From positions 1,736,001 to 1,800,000 of the forward strand of contig NC_092406.1 of the NCBI RefSeq assembly GCF_009017415.1: 64,000 bases of DNA, in the 5' to 3' direction. The position numbers were made by a program, and so were the translations under genes. Numbering within the stretch: position 1 is the first letter of the stretch; every line of letters starts with the position of its first letter. Origin of the DNA: Aspergillus flavus. Lineage: Eukaryota; Ascomycota; Eurotiomycetes; Eurotiales; Aspergillaceae. Positions 10,557 to 22,976 of the stretch are shown here, piece by piece. The notes under the pieces are model-generated. The model made no database searches, was not told the DNA's origin, and saw only the letters and a program-made list of their open reading frames with translations.

Positions 10557-12205
10557 ATGTACTGCCAAAAATGTCGAACTCAGTTAAAGCTGGATGGCTC
10601 TCTGGACTCACTCAATCCAGCTGCCTTCGATCTGCTTACCAGTATAGTCTCATTTGATTTGCATAGTTTAGAGTCCTTATACAAGCGTAACTAATCTATT
10701 CAGGCTCTACAGGTAAAACCGTACCGGAGCAAGGAACTGCCTCTTCCTCCAGAAATTCGTTTCCTCAAGAAAGGCGAGACCTGTACGACCGTGTGTCCAA
10801 GAAAGTTACGTCTCCGGTCTATCGAAGATCAATTCCTGCTCCGCGTCAAGTTGGCAGTAACCAGAACAACCCTCCTAGGCTGGGACGAGGAGACAGTGGG
10901 AACATGTCCTTCGTTATGCTTACGGAGTCTCAAGTTGGGCCACCGCATGCGACAATTGGTGTCAATGGCGACAACACCCCGAAAGGCAAACAACCCCTCA
11001 GCACTCAAAATGCTGATCGTGAAATAGACGATGGATCATTTGCGGACCAAGTTGAGCGAACAAGCCGCCTCTTTGAAATAATCTCCTCTCGCTCTGACAT
11101 TGACCATCCGATCTGCACCGAATGCACGGAAATGCTCGTGGACGGGCTCCAGAAACGACTGGTAGATGCCACGAAGGAGCGAGATGCTTATATTTCATTC
11201 TTGCGGAATCTTAATTCATCCGTACCAACGGCTGAGGAACTCGAAGCGGCTGAAAAGTCCCTTAAGGAAACGTTGGAGGCAGAGGAGGCTGCGTTCGCAG
11301 AACTTGTAGCACTGGAACAGGAAAAAGCAGCCTTGGATGAAGAGATAGCTGACCTTGAAGAGGAGGCTCGTCAATTAGACGTCGAAGAGGAAAGGTTTTG
11401 GCGCGACCGCAACACCTTTTCTCTAACATTGGCCGATTTTCAAAATGAGCGGGATGCTCTTAATATGAGATACGACCATGACTCGCGGCAGCTTGAAAGG
11501 CTACAAAGGACTAATGTTTATAACGATGCTTTCTGCATTGGCCATGATGGATACTTTGGAACTATAAACGGCTTGCGACTTGGGCGCCTTACAAACCCAT
11601 CCGTAGATTGGCCGGAAATTAACGCAGCTTGGGGCCAGACAGCTTTATTGCTGGCCACCATCGCGGATAAACTGGGCTTTGAATTTCAAGGGTACCAACT
11701 CAAGCCAATGGGGTCGATGTCCAGAATTGAAAAAATTGAATATCCACGGGGATCACCAGCACAGTCCACCGTCGGTGGGGGTAGCGCGACTCCGTCGGCG
11801 CCGCCCAAGATTACGACCCTTGACTTGTTCTCCTCTGGCGACCTGCCACTCAACCTTCCTTGGCTTCACCGCCGGTTCGATGCAGGAATGGTGGCTTTCT
11901 TGGAGTGCCTACGTCAGCTTGGGGAGTTTGTGGAGAACACGCCAGCTCCGATGCCATCAAATCGACGAGGCCATACCGGAATCGCCGCTCCGGGCTTGAA
12001 GCTTCCATATGCTATCAAGCGAGATAAAATTGGAGATGCGAGTATCAAGTTGGGCTTTCACAATAATGATGAGACTTGGACCCGTGCTTGCAAATACACA
12101 CTGACCTGTTGCAAGTTCTTGTTAGCCCATGCAAGCAATGTTGCTAGCGCTGGCTCCAATAACTCTGCAGACATTGCAGCCGCAGCTGGTCCCGCAAACA
12201 AATAA
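10557..12205 (+). CDS. atg6: Atg6/Vps30 (Beclin 1), autophagy PI3-kinase complex subunit
   Basis: Two exons (10557-10641, 10704-12205) encode 528 residues. Beclin/Atg6 is a core subunit of the Vps34 phosphatidylinositol 3-kinase complexes for autophagy and vacuolar sorting. The protein opens with MYCQKCRTQLKL, the conserved CxxC start, and the ATG was chosen for this. A long acidic coiled coil spans about residues 190-295 (many Glu/Ala/Leu heptads). It is followed by the BARA/ECD domain, recognised by DGYFGTINGLRLGRL, NAAWGQTALLLATIA and the C-terminal LTCCKFLLAHAS. The length is typical of filamentous fungal homologues. The intron has donor GTATAG and acceptor CAG, with ACTAAT near 10690 as probable branch site. 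Confidence 0.95.
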
Positions 12206-15200
12206 AACTGTAATATAGATCAAGATGCAAAGGCGATTCAGCCATAGAAAACACGCGACTAACTTATCCCTCTCAACCAGCATTTGCGTCAGGCTATCAC
12301 TGCGGACAGATAAGGGCCCTCATTTCGGAGACCCATACAATGGACAGATTTGGATAATGCAGCCCTCTTTCAGTGTTCATTCCAGAGAGAAGTTTAGTGG
12401 ATCTGCAGTGACTACAACGTTCGGCCCCAATGGCGGGCTAACTGTCTCCTCGAGACCATACAGAATACTCGATGTTTCATCACCCTTGCGTCGGACTCGT
12501 TCCGCTCTGCTTAAGCCGGCGGGTCCATTTGTGCTCTCATGAAGTACCTTTGCTATTATGCCCACCGACCTCGTTGGATCTGAAAAATGATCGGGCTATG
12601 ACATCACTGTTACTATCATGAAAATATCAGGAAGGGGAAGAAAAAGAAAGGAATAAGGCCTCAAACTAGAGAAGGTATAGCGGAGGAGGCATGAAATCAC
12701 AGGCAACTTACAGAATATGCCTTTTGACAACAACGGGGCTCACCCTGTCGCAATAAAGCTGGTGGAGATCGTCACTTAGTCGCTCCTTCAAAAGTGACGA
12801 CGTGACCGCTCGCTATTTCGCATGACAAACAAAACGGGTTGAGATTATCCACATTCGTCTCTGTGCATACCGATTCTGGTCTCTTTCGCGCTGTCTAGCA
12901 CAGAAGCCCTCGGCTTAGCTACGTCAACGCACTTGGGGCAACAAGGCACTAGAAAGAGAATATGTACGGAGCAGGGATGCTCATGTAATGACAACAAAGA
13001 ACACTAAGGACGCAGCCACCTCGAGACGGACTTAGCAGACCCATGGCGCTGGGACTGTCGATGTTATACAGACGGTTACGTGGATCCTACACGTCGACCA
13101 GGAATGTTTCGGCCCGCTCCCGGGCACACGGCGCACGAGGAAGAATCCTGCTATCCTACCTCTTTGTTCTTTGTTCTTTCTTATTTTTCCTTTTCTTTTT
13201 CTTTTGCCCTTCTTTTCTCTTTTGGAAAAACCACTCAAACAGGTGCATGCCCAATGGAAAGGCTAACGATCGAAACCTCCCTCTGATGCTATTGGTGTCT
13301 CTAAAACAGCAATAGGTCATAGTCGGGGACCTGGACTCAGCGTGACAGGAAGGAGGTCACAGAATCAACGTAACTGTCAGGTTGCCTTGTTATTTACGTT
13401 GTTTCTTGGCCCTTACGTCTTAGTCGGGCTATACTTAGGGCGTACTTTAGCATACATTGATTAGTACCTTTAGAATAAAAGACGGGAGGAGAAAAAAAGA
13501 AAAAGAAAAAGAGAAAAAGGTCAGCTTTTAGTACGGTTTTGTATGGTATTAGATACAACTTGGTCGAGTCAGGTTAGGACTTACGCCCCGGTCCTTAATC
13601 CACTGCTCTATAGTTGCGTCGCGGGAGGATTCCGTTCGCTAAACATAATCTATGTCCTCAACCTCTGGCAACGATAATTGGATCACATATGTAATAGGAT
13701 TGTAGGACACGATTACTATTACATATCCTTAAGGTAGACCTTGTATCCTAGTCATAATTGTCTGATATCAGCACTATAACAGATGAATTAGCACCAGCGC
13801 TTAACAAAAACCTATACATACCCATTTGATATGGGGGCCATACCTCCTTTCCCCTCCCATATGAAGCATGCTACGCAGCAGGACAATAGTTTTCGGTCTG
13901 AAACGAAAGGCATTGATGCCATCTATCTTTATAAAGGTTCATAATGAGGCATAGTGAGGCAAAAGGGAAACAACGTATCACAGATAGTGCTCGCGTGGAT
14001 GTGTCTCCCACTATGAAGAGTCTCGAGCAATTAACCATGACTCGAGAGCCTGGAACAAACCTGAACTCCCAAGCCATAGAAGACGGCATCTCATCGTGGG
14101 CCCCCTCCGCTTCTTACCGATAAGGTCCCAAAGCAGGCGGAGGGAGGACTTACCACTAGGCCTGATGTGAACTAGGGTTTATGGGAACTATTCTATATTG
14201 GCCGAAGCTATTAGTTTTCTTTTTCCTTTTTCTTTCTTTTAACCTTCACTCCTTGCTTACTTTGCCCTATCAGCCTTGCTTTGGTTCTTCCATGTTTTCA
14301 AAACAATCTGCAGCGAGACCAGAGGGGACCCTAGGCTCTTGAATTATTAGAAATTGTGTATCCATGTACTCTGGATACCAACAATACTGTGCAGTAGGTA
14401 TGTCCATCTAGACTTGGATAGAGGAGATGCCGGTCACTGCGCATTAGATTGGGAACTACTATTTACAAAAGTCTTGCGCAGGTTGACCATTGGACAATAT
14501 TGATAGCTGGTTATACGCGCTATGTCTGAAAGAGTAATAGAATAGTGCAGTAGTCACTCTGACAAAGACAGAAAAAAACCGATATCATGCCCCGCTAAGT
14601 TTGCTCAATTTTTTTTACAATTTCTTGGGACTTGCCGTGACTACCTCGATCTTCTAGTGTAGACTGACAGCGAGGGCGTAAACAGCCCAATGCAGGAAAA
14701 GGACCGTTTCTAGTATGACCCTGAGGATCATGTGCATACCTCCGTTCTCTAGTCCGTTTCAATATTCTTTAACATACCTAAGCAATGGAAATGCCGCACT
14801 GCTCAAGGCAACTACTACCAAAAACTAGCCTGTGGGAATGCTGATCCACGTGGTCTCTATCCATCGACAGTAGGATCGACCATCCCTCGCTGGAAGCTGC
14901 TGCTATTTATTGTCAGGTGAGTGATGGTCTCAGTGCCCAGGTCAGAGGAGACACAAAACACACAGATAGATAATCTTTCTCTTCCTCTCTTCCTCTCCCT
15001 TCCTCGGGTACGCGTTTTTTCCCCATGTGATCTGTCAGACAAGACGAGCAACCAATTGGCGGAGGATTACGAAGTTCATAAACTTTGGGAAATCTTGAGC
15101 CCCAACGGGCGCCACATCCTATCGCAGCGTGGTTACTGCACATGGTGGCACAATTCGCGAATATGTCCGGAAGATTCGACACACTTGTTCGTTGCGTTTT

Positions 15201-17344
15201 GTGCTGGCGGGACTATGAACGGCAAAAGTACCAAAGATACAGTACTAAAAGTTCAAAGCGCTGGTTCACTGCGCAGAGTCCCTTCCGGTAGGGACGATGC
15301 GTTTGATATGGGGTATGCTATCCACATTTACCATGTTTCATGCCGCACCCACAGGAAAACCGTACCTAGTGTCAGCTGCTCATTGGCCTGTTGGCACGAC
15401 CTGTTGTCTTTATCGAGTACGGGCCGCAGGATCTACTTGGGGACAGCGTGGTCGACCGTTTCGCCGTGACCTAAAACAGGAGAAGTGAGATATGCAGCTA
15501 GAAATCAGAGGGGAAATTGACCGAAGAGTCGAGCAGAGTTCTGAATAGCATTCTTTCCCACCCAAAAAAAGAACAACCAAAAAGGGTTTCACCATCTGCA
15601 GAATATGCACAGGATTCGACAAGAATTTCTAGCGAAACTTTAGCAAACGGAATTGTCCATGTGTCAGTAATGTTGATTAATAACTAGTATATGGTAAATT
15701 TGTTTCTTCTTTTTTCGCTCTCTTTGATTATTTTCTACTGAACTAATTCAAATCATCGTCCGCCGAATATGCTATTGCGGGCCGACGTTCCTTCAATTGT
15801 ACTGTACTTGACAGTTCGACTATCTCTAGCGCATCTGTCAGTAAAAAACCAAACTTGCGACTACTCCCAATTCGAAAAATTTAATATACAACAATAATGG
15901 GGCCGTTATACTCTAACTCAATAGGGACGTTTAGCACTCCATCGCTAGGAGACTTTTTGGGGACATTTGGAGCTCAGGCCCCAACCTATGACCCGAACTT
16001 TGCCACACCGTCTCGAGCGTTTTTCTCACTTAGGGCTCAAATTGATTAAGTGGATTTATTCTCGGTTTCCTTGAAGGATGGGAAAGTCAAGTAAGGTAAA
16101 AAGCAAAACAAGAGAATTCTGAAAGAATTAGAAAAAGGTACCAGCGTCATTTAACTCGTCGCGGAGATGGTGATAGTAAATTTAATTTTCATTTTAATTT
16201 TTATTTATCTGTTCTTGACGACGTTAGAATGTCCGATTCTAATAGTAGAATAAAACCTCGTTCCAAGAACAATACCTGAAAGCCTCGGAGGCAAAAGGAA
16301 AAAGAATACCAAAGCCAATCCCTGTTGCGCCTCGCGCCTCTTGGACAATGTCAAGGCTAAGGAAGGGTCTAACCTTGGTGATCTGACAACCGACAATGAT
16401 GATCCTCGAATGTTGCACCTGCAGAAAATGGCGTATGCAGACTAAGTGATCACTGTTACAGTGGTAATTGTTTTTACATGTAGTATTTCAATGCAGTATT
16501 TCCTCATCAAATCTTTCCTTTTTTTTCTTTCGTCTTTATTTTTTCTCTTATGAATATCTTTGCTCCTTATTCTTTCTTTCTTTTCAAGAGATAATGATTT
16601 CTTTCTTTCGTCCTGCAAAAGGGTTATGTAAGAACACCTTTACATGGTGTTCTTTTGTTCTCTTTGTCCGGAAAATCAGTTGGAGTGGACATTGTTGATT
16701 ATTATTAATTATTTTTTCTTACCTTCTACTCCTCAGAACGTTGCTATAATAGGCAAGTTGATGTCAATCATGTCTCCTTGTAGATTAAAAATACTTCTTC
16801 TACAACCTACATACATGTATGTATGTTTCGTCGACAACTGAACTGTAATTAGCATGCTGATGGTATTACCATTAATATTACCCACATAAGGCATTGTTGA
16901 TTCTAGGTTTATTCCAAATCCTCTGCCATTTGTTTCTTTCTTTTATTTATTCTTTTTATCCTTTCTTTCTTTCTTCCCCCTTTTTTTCTGCTTTGGTGCC
17001 TTTGTCTCAAATCCGTTATATTCAAAGGTGGTAAAACCTGTGAGACCTCCCAGGGATGGTGCTTAGCTCCTTAGACTTTGGTACTATGGACATCGTTAGC
17101 GGAAGCACAGACAGAGGTGGGCAGTACTTACATGTACATGCAGTGGTCAGAACGTGACAAAAGTACACGGACCCAAGCAACTATTCCTCAATTGGCTCGG
17201 GGAAGTAGGGGTCGAGCCTCCCGCAAGTCGGTCCTCGCAAGCAAGTCGCCGCAAAGGGCAGGCGGCCCTGCCAGTCAGCAGCAGTACTTTTAATTAGTTG
17301 GAGGCGCTAGTCCTCAGGGAGGTTTAGCTGCTCCGTATCCGAGC

Positions 17345-17366
17345 GGGCGAACCACTTCGGTTGCCC
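17345..17366 (+). other. GC-rich hairpin in intergenic DNA
   Basis: The arms GGGC(G)AACC and GGTTGCCC enclose the loop ACTTC, giving an 8-bp stem with one bulged G. It lies in a locally GC-rich island (about 17160-17400) inside otherwise AT-rich intergenic DNA. It might be part of a structured RNA. No family match is claimed. Confidence 0.3.
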
Positions 17367-17724
17367 CGTTGGACCGGAAGTCCTACCGTACTATGTAAGA
17401 GTATCTCTTTGTATGTATGGGGGGGCGAAGAGAGCTTCGGTATGGCCATTGTTCTCTAGGTTTCGCTTGGAGGTTTTATTTATTTATACTCCCGTGATGC
17501 CTGGATAACTGCTGACTTGATTTCCACTTTTTATGATTTGTTGGCAGGATATGGTTGGAAGGTTAAGAAGTAAAAAAGAAAAGAATAAAAATTCAGGAGA
17601 GAGTCGTTAGTACTATGGGAGAGGAGAAAAATTGCAAAATGACCAGAGAAGTGAGAGAAACAAAAGCCAAGTCCTTGGAACCAATTGTTACGGCGTATAA
17701 CATACTTAGACACATGCATGCTCG

Positions 17725-17742
17725 ATTATTATTATTATTATT
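17725..17742 (+). repeat. ATT trinucleotide microsatellite
   Basis: Six tandem ATT units, in intergenic DNA. Confidence 0.8.
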
Positions 17743-18332
17743 CTGATTTCCTCGACAGTCGAGTTGTTGTTCTGTCCTGGCACTCGATGGATATTATTTT
17801 TATTATTTTCTTTTGCGATTTTTATTAATATGAATTTTTCACTCTCTTAATCACGACTAACTTTAGTTAACTATGTATGTACGTACGGTCACTGACCGAG
17901 CTACTTACTACTAACATACAATACATCATCGTCCCCCATTATCACTTATCGTTATAATTATTACCAATGCCCACTTCCCCAAGCCTTGACTCCGTTGGAC
18001 CACCTTTTTCGATCCTGTTATTGCGGCTGCTTTGACCACCGGCAACTAACTACGACTTTCTACTACTTTCCCACTTACGCCTCTCCAGTCTGCCTTTCTT
18101 TTCTTTTCTTTTTGTTTTTCTCTTTTCTTTTTTTCCATTCCTGTAACTACATAAGACTTCTTTATTTCTTTAACCTCCAATACCTTTTTCCGGTCCTGAT
18201 CTGCTATCCTTCTCCGCACTTCTGTCGTTTCAGCCCGTCTTCGACTCTCCCGACACCTGTTGAGATAGTTGATTCTCACCTCGAAACGGCGCAAGAGTAT
18301 GAGTGACGGTGTTTTCTAGAGATCTGCTCACT

Positions 18333-19661
18333 ATGGATGGCTCCATCCCTCCGCCGTCCGCTATTTCTCCCATTTCTCCCTCGCCATCCACTTCCTCAGC
18401 CATCTTTCGCCCCCGCAGATCCGACGACTGGCACGAGTACCGTCCGATCATCGAACAACTCTATCGTGACAATCAATTAAAGCTCAGAGATGTCAAGAGA
18501 ATTATGGAGCGTGATTATAAGTTCCATGCATCGTACTGACCTCCCCTTTCCTTTGCTCTCCTACCCTGTTTTACTTAGTCACGTTCCCTTAGAGCTACGG
18601 TTCTACCTCTATTATCATTTTGAACCTTGGATTAATCCTGTGTATATCCCAAAGGACTTTTGGTCCCTATTGATATATTTGAAAATCTGATACACAGCGT
18701 CTCTGTTTGCCGTTGTTGCTCCAGTCCATTTGGTTTTATTTTCCTTTTTCTCCTAAAGCTCATGTTTGTTCTTGCGCCCTGTTTTGTTTTTTGCTTTTCC
18801 TTTTTCTTCGAAAGGCCGAATGGGAACAATTTAAAAACACCCCTAACGCATAAGCTTCGCAGAGAAAAACAATACAAAGACCGGCTGGCAGCCTGGCATG
18901 TTCGGAAGAACATAAAAGCCAAAGAAGTTCATGTGATGATTCGAAAACAACAGAAACGAGCTGCCCGAGGAAAGCAAACTGGCTTTCGAGTTGCCGGTCA
19001 AGAAGTGGATTCGAAACGTATCGCTCGTTTCGTCCGTAGATACGGCACTAACTGGGACAACAAAGGTCGCGCCGAGTCTCAGTCCCAATCTCCACCTCAA
19101 CTTCAACTTCAGTCTCAACCCGAAACCCAACCGCAGACCCATCGGTCAAGCCCAGAGCCTGGTAGGTCGCTTCTACGTGATCAAATATCTGTTGCATCAG
19201 CTGTTTATACAGAGCCAGATACTCCGTCTGATATGAGTTGCTATACGCCGGAGCCCGATGCTAGAGATAGAAGTTCGACTTTGTCTCCCTTGCCAGAGAC
19301 GATGTCACCTCGCAGTGAGATGACCCCATCCTTTTCGCTAGCCTGTACAACTCAAGGAAGCTTCACTGAGCACTATGAGTTTTGGCTCTATTAAAAACCC
19401 TTGGTTAATCAAAGCGCAGGTCACGACAAGCTTAAGATAGAACAAACTCCTGCTTCAGAGATTGATGATACTCAATCTTTGCCGACAACAACTTATAGCC
19501 CCAGCTTACCAAACGAGACACCTAAAACCACAGATGATGTGTCATGGAAGGATCTTGATTCCTTTCAAAATCGTCTTCTTGCTCTTCACGAAACTCTTGA
19601 GGCTTCGATGGCCGGATTTATATACCCTAATGAAGAAGAAAACCGCACACCCCTTTTATGA
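18333..19661 (+). CDS. Clr5-domain protein (putative regulator)
   Basis: Three exons (18333-18532, 18863-19344, 19420-19661) encode 307 residues. The Clr5 domain (PF14420) is an N-terminal module of many fungal proteins, named after fission yeast Clr5, a silencing factor. It is visible as DDWHEYRPIIEQLYRDNQ then LKLRDVKRIMERDYKFHAS. After splicing it continues EKQYKDRLAAWHVRKNIKAK. The first intron is 330 nt, long for this genome and very T-rich, but its donor GTACTG and acceptor CAG rebuild the domain exactly. The second intron (GTACAA donor, 75 nt) removes an in-frame TAA at 19392-19394 and joins a C-terminal acidic/Ser-Thr-rich part. The middle has a Gln/Ser/Pro-rich stretch (about 150-180) suggestive of a regulatory protein. 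DNA binding is inferred only. Confidence 0.82.
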
Positions 19662-22600
19662 GCGGCACGGATTATCTAGAGACGAAGAGTGAGGATCTGC
19701 CGAGCCCCTGGGTTCATTCTTAGATGTTGTCAACTCGACTTTCCTGATTTTCCCTTTATTATTCCCCGCAGCCACTTCGTCGTTAAGCACTCAACGGTCT
19801 TGACTCTGTAACACTTCATTCCCCCTCATCCCTTCTAAGCGTCTGAGCCCCTTTTTCATTTTTTCCTTTATTTTCCTTTGCTGTTCAGGATTTTAACTAT
19901 ATAGAGCATCTATGGCTTGATTCAACCGGGAAACGTCTGATGTAGGTTATGGTATTCCCATGAATGAAAAGAAACCAAGGTGTACGGGACTCCATGGCGA
20001 GAAAAATTGCGGTTCTGTGATGATGTACCTGCCATGCCTGTTCAAGCGTCCTGTTCTACTATCATCCCCACGCAGTATCGTTAAGTACCTTTCACAGCAT
20101 ATTGTTTAGGATCATCAAGTCACTGCAGCTAACCCACCACGGTCTCGGAAGGACGTCAAACTAGCCTGCAACATAAGTGGAATTCTGCTGCATCGAACCT
20201 CCATTGCAAGGACGCTATCGACTTACGACGCAGTCATCGATCTAGTATCTTCTACCATGACCCTTCCGTGCTGTACATTCCAGCAGGGTACATATCATGA
20301 CAATTTCTGTTATTCTCCACAACCCCTGTCACTTTAGATTGACTCCGTACAACAGCGGCCCGACCCGTGCCGCCCTTTAGCAGCTCCACGACATCACACC
20401 CATCCAACATACAAAGACGAACCTGCACACAAAACTAAGTCGCTAACTTGGAAGAAAGACTAACTAATTCGTTTCACTGTGTACAAAAGACATATCCAAG
20501 GCTTTCAGAAACCAGTCACCCCTGGTGTTACCGTATCGCGCAAACCCCAGGAGGGGAATCCAAGTTCGAGGCTATCAAGTATACTCCGAGATAACGACAG
20601 ACACCGCATGGGACGCACAGTCTACGCCCAGATGAAACACAAGAAAGCGAGCGACATTTCCTACCCTGCGAGGTACGCGGGGTTACGTGCAGAACTAGTC
20701 GTCAGCCGACCCCTAATCCAGAAACGTCAACAAGATCAAACGAAGTAGAAGGAACCAAACGAAAAAGAAAAAAAACATCGGCGGATACTACGCCAGCGTC
20801 ATCCCCAGTGGAGAAGAGCCACGTCGGACAGAGAATCAGGCAAGCACCAGCGCCGCTCTAGTCCGCTCGGACCTCTCAACACAGGCAGGAATATTAATTG
20901 AAAAATTTGTTGGTCCCTAAACTTCTTGAATTTTATCGTCAATCATCTTGAATAACATCTGGCATGATTATAATACTACTGTATAACAAGGCCACACCTT
21001 CGACTTGATTGCCAGTCAACACAAACATTTGCCACTCGACCCAACAAATGACAAATGCTAAGAAGAATTGACTAATAGCACTAGCCAGCAGACCAGGCCG
21101 GAAATAATATCCGCATCTGAATCAAATAAACAGCCGTCCAGTGACACCGAGACAACAAGAAATGGGGCCGGATCCCACTTCATTCCCCGATTGGGCCACT
21201 GGCACTCGGCTTCCTTGTCTCAAGGATAGTCCGCCACGGTTCGTTCAGCTGTAGATCAAAGCGCCAGAGCCGGTGGTTTCAGGTCCCAACTTCACTTCTG
21301 ACTGGATAGTCGATCTCTATATAAATTAACACCCGTCGTACTTTGTCACTGGCACCTTCGCCCCCAGAGAAATAGCATATAGACCCAATATCAGAAGACA
21401 ATCCTTACAACCCCACGCGCAACAAACACTCCTCCAATTTCCCATTCCGCCAAGATCCCAAATCATAAAAATAACCAAATAAACCACCAGTAAAGAAAGC
21501 GAAAAAAGAAAAAGAAAATCCCCATCCCAGAAATCGGGCATCAGAACATGCAAACTGCAGAGATTTAACTAGCATGATGTAATCCAATCACCAGCAAATC
21601 CCGTATCTGGAGTGATCGTCCGGAAAGAGCGATCCTCAGGTCACAAGGGTGAATGAATACCAGATTCCTAGTCGTTTCCATGCATATCATGCAATACTCT
21701 CGTATCGGTACTTTTGCCCGCCTTCTAAAAGGGGAACTCTGAACTGCTTCCGCGTCCTACTAGTAAGCTCACTGCCACTGCCACTGCCACTACTGGCTAT
21801 CTTCATCGTTCTTACACACAACATGCATGATAGTCTGTTCTTCGCCTCATTTTCGCCACCGATGTTCTTATCAATTACATCGGTGGCATTTTGGTCTGGA
21901 GGGGTAGACGTTGACGTCGGTAGGTGCTATACTAACTCAATACTCGATCTATATGCGCTATTTTTCCCTACCTAGTATAGCATCTAATGTTCTGTACTGT
22001 ACATATACAGAAGAAATAGAGCATAATTATATAACATACTTCAAACTTTTATATAGTAACCTACCCGTATCTACTCAACACTACTACACAGTACAAAGTA
22101 TATACTATTCTTACTCATCGATCAACAAACATATAACTACCCATTGAAGAAAGAAAATCTTAATAATCGACATATACATAACTAACTAGCGCCATCACCC
22201 TCTAAGCTAATGAGCAGGAATATATTTAAAATTACACACCTACATACATACACATGTACATGCGTGCCTCCCCCACAACCGGTAAGCTAATGAATATCGT
22301 TTCGCCGCCACTACCTTATCAATCCAGGTAAATGGCCCAGGGGCATTGATGTTCAAATGTCACTCGGCTGAATGGTGTAGTTGTACGGCAGGGCAGTGGA
22401 CGGGTTGTTTTGCCGGATGGAGAATAGAGTTGGGGGATGAACGGTGGTTCTTTTACGCTTTGATCGTTAGCTCTTAACTGGCAAATTGATAAGGAACGTG
22501 GAGTCGTGGAGATTGCCGGTATTGGTTAGTTCGAGGGATCATGACTCGGTTTTATTTCTTCTTGTTTTCTATCGTGGTTACTCATTGGTTTACATAGGCA

Positions 22601-22976
22601 TGGTTTTCTTTACTTTGTGTAGATGTGTATGTGGCTTTGATCAACCGGTCAATTTTTGTCATTGACAACAAAAAGAAGAAATGGTAATCTGTACACGGTA
22701 TGAAGTGATAAATAATATAAATAGTCATCTGGCCGCTGAAAACGTGGAACATGAGAGAAACGCAAGAAAGTAAAGGGAAACGTGAACTATGTGAAGGAAT
22801 CCGTATACCTCTAAGCACCCAAACGCTTGAATATCCAGTAGTGAAGTAGTCATGAGGTCCCGCCCATTAGTAGTAAGATCCATGCTGCAAGGGAGTCAAC
22901 CCGACATGACCTCCTGCTCGTGGACTAATGATAGAAGTAAGAAATAAAAGCATGGCATATCAAATCCGCTCAGGCA
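19662..22976. other. 3.3-kb intergenic region, no gene recognised
   Basis: This lies between the Clr5-domain gene and the end of pex13. It includes very AT-rich DNA at about 21940-22260. Short open frames show no conserved features. A small tandem CCACTG repeat is present near 21776-21795. Confidence 0.45.

Larger units (their letters stand above)
12206..18332. other. 6.1-kb gene-free region upstream of the Clr5-domain gene
   Basis: No conserved protein could be recognised on either strand. Open frames here are short, lack conserved motifs and often use non-ATG starts. Several pyrimidine-rich tracts lie on the plus strand (about 13160-13220, 16500-16590, 16930-16990, 18080-18140), as commonly seen just upstream of Aspergillus transcription starts. 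A purine-rich tract lies at about 13485-13520 and an ATT microsatellite at 17725-17742. It may contain a long leader or promoter for the downstream gene, non-coding RNAs, or decayed transposon sequence; the sequence alone does not decide. Confidence 0.4.

Noticed and set aside
14921..15469. 182-codon open frame in the 12-18 kb gap
   Set aside because: No domain or conserved motif, low-complexity start, and overlapping open frames on both strands.
12206..18332. Possible decayed retrotransposon
   Set aside because: No reverse transcriptase, integrase or terminal repeat could be recognised by reading. The region is left unassigned.
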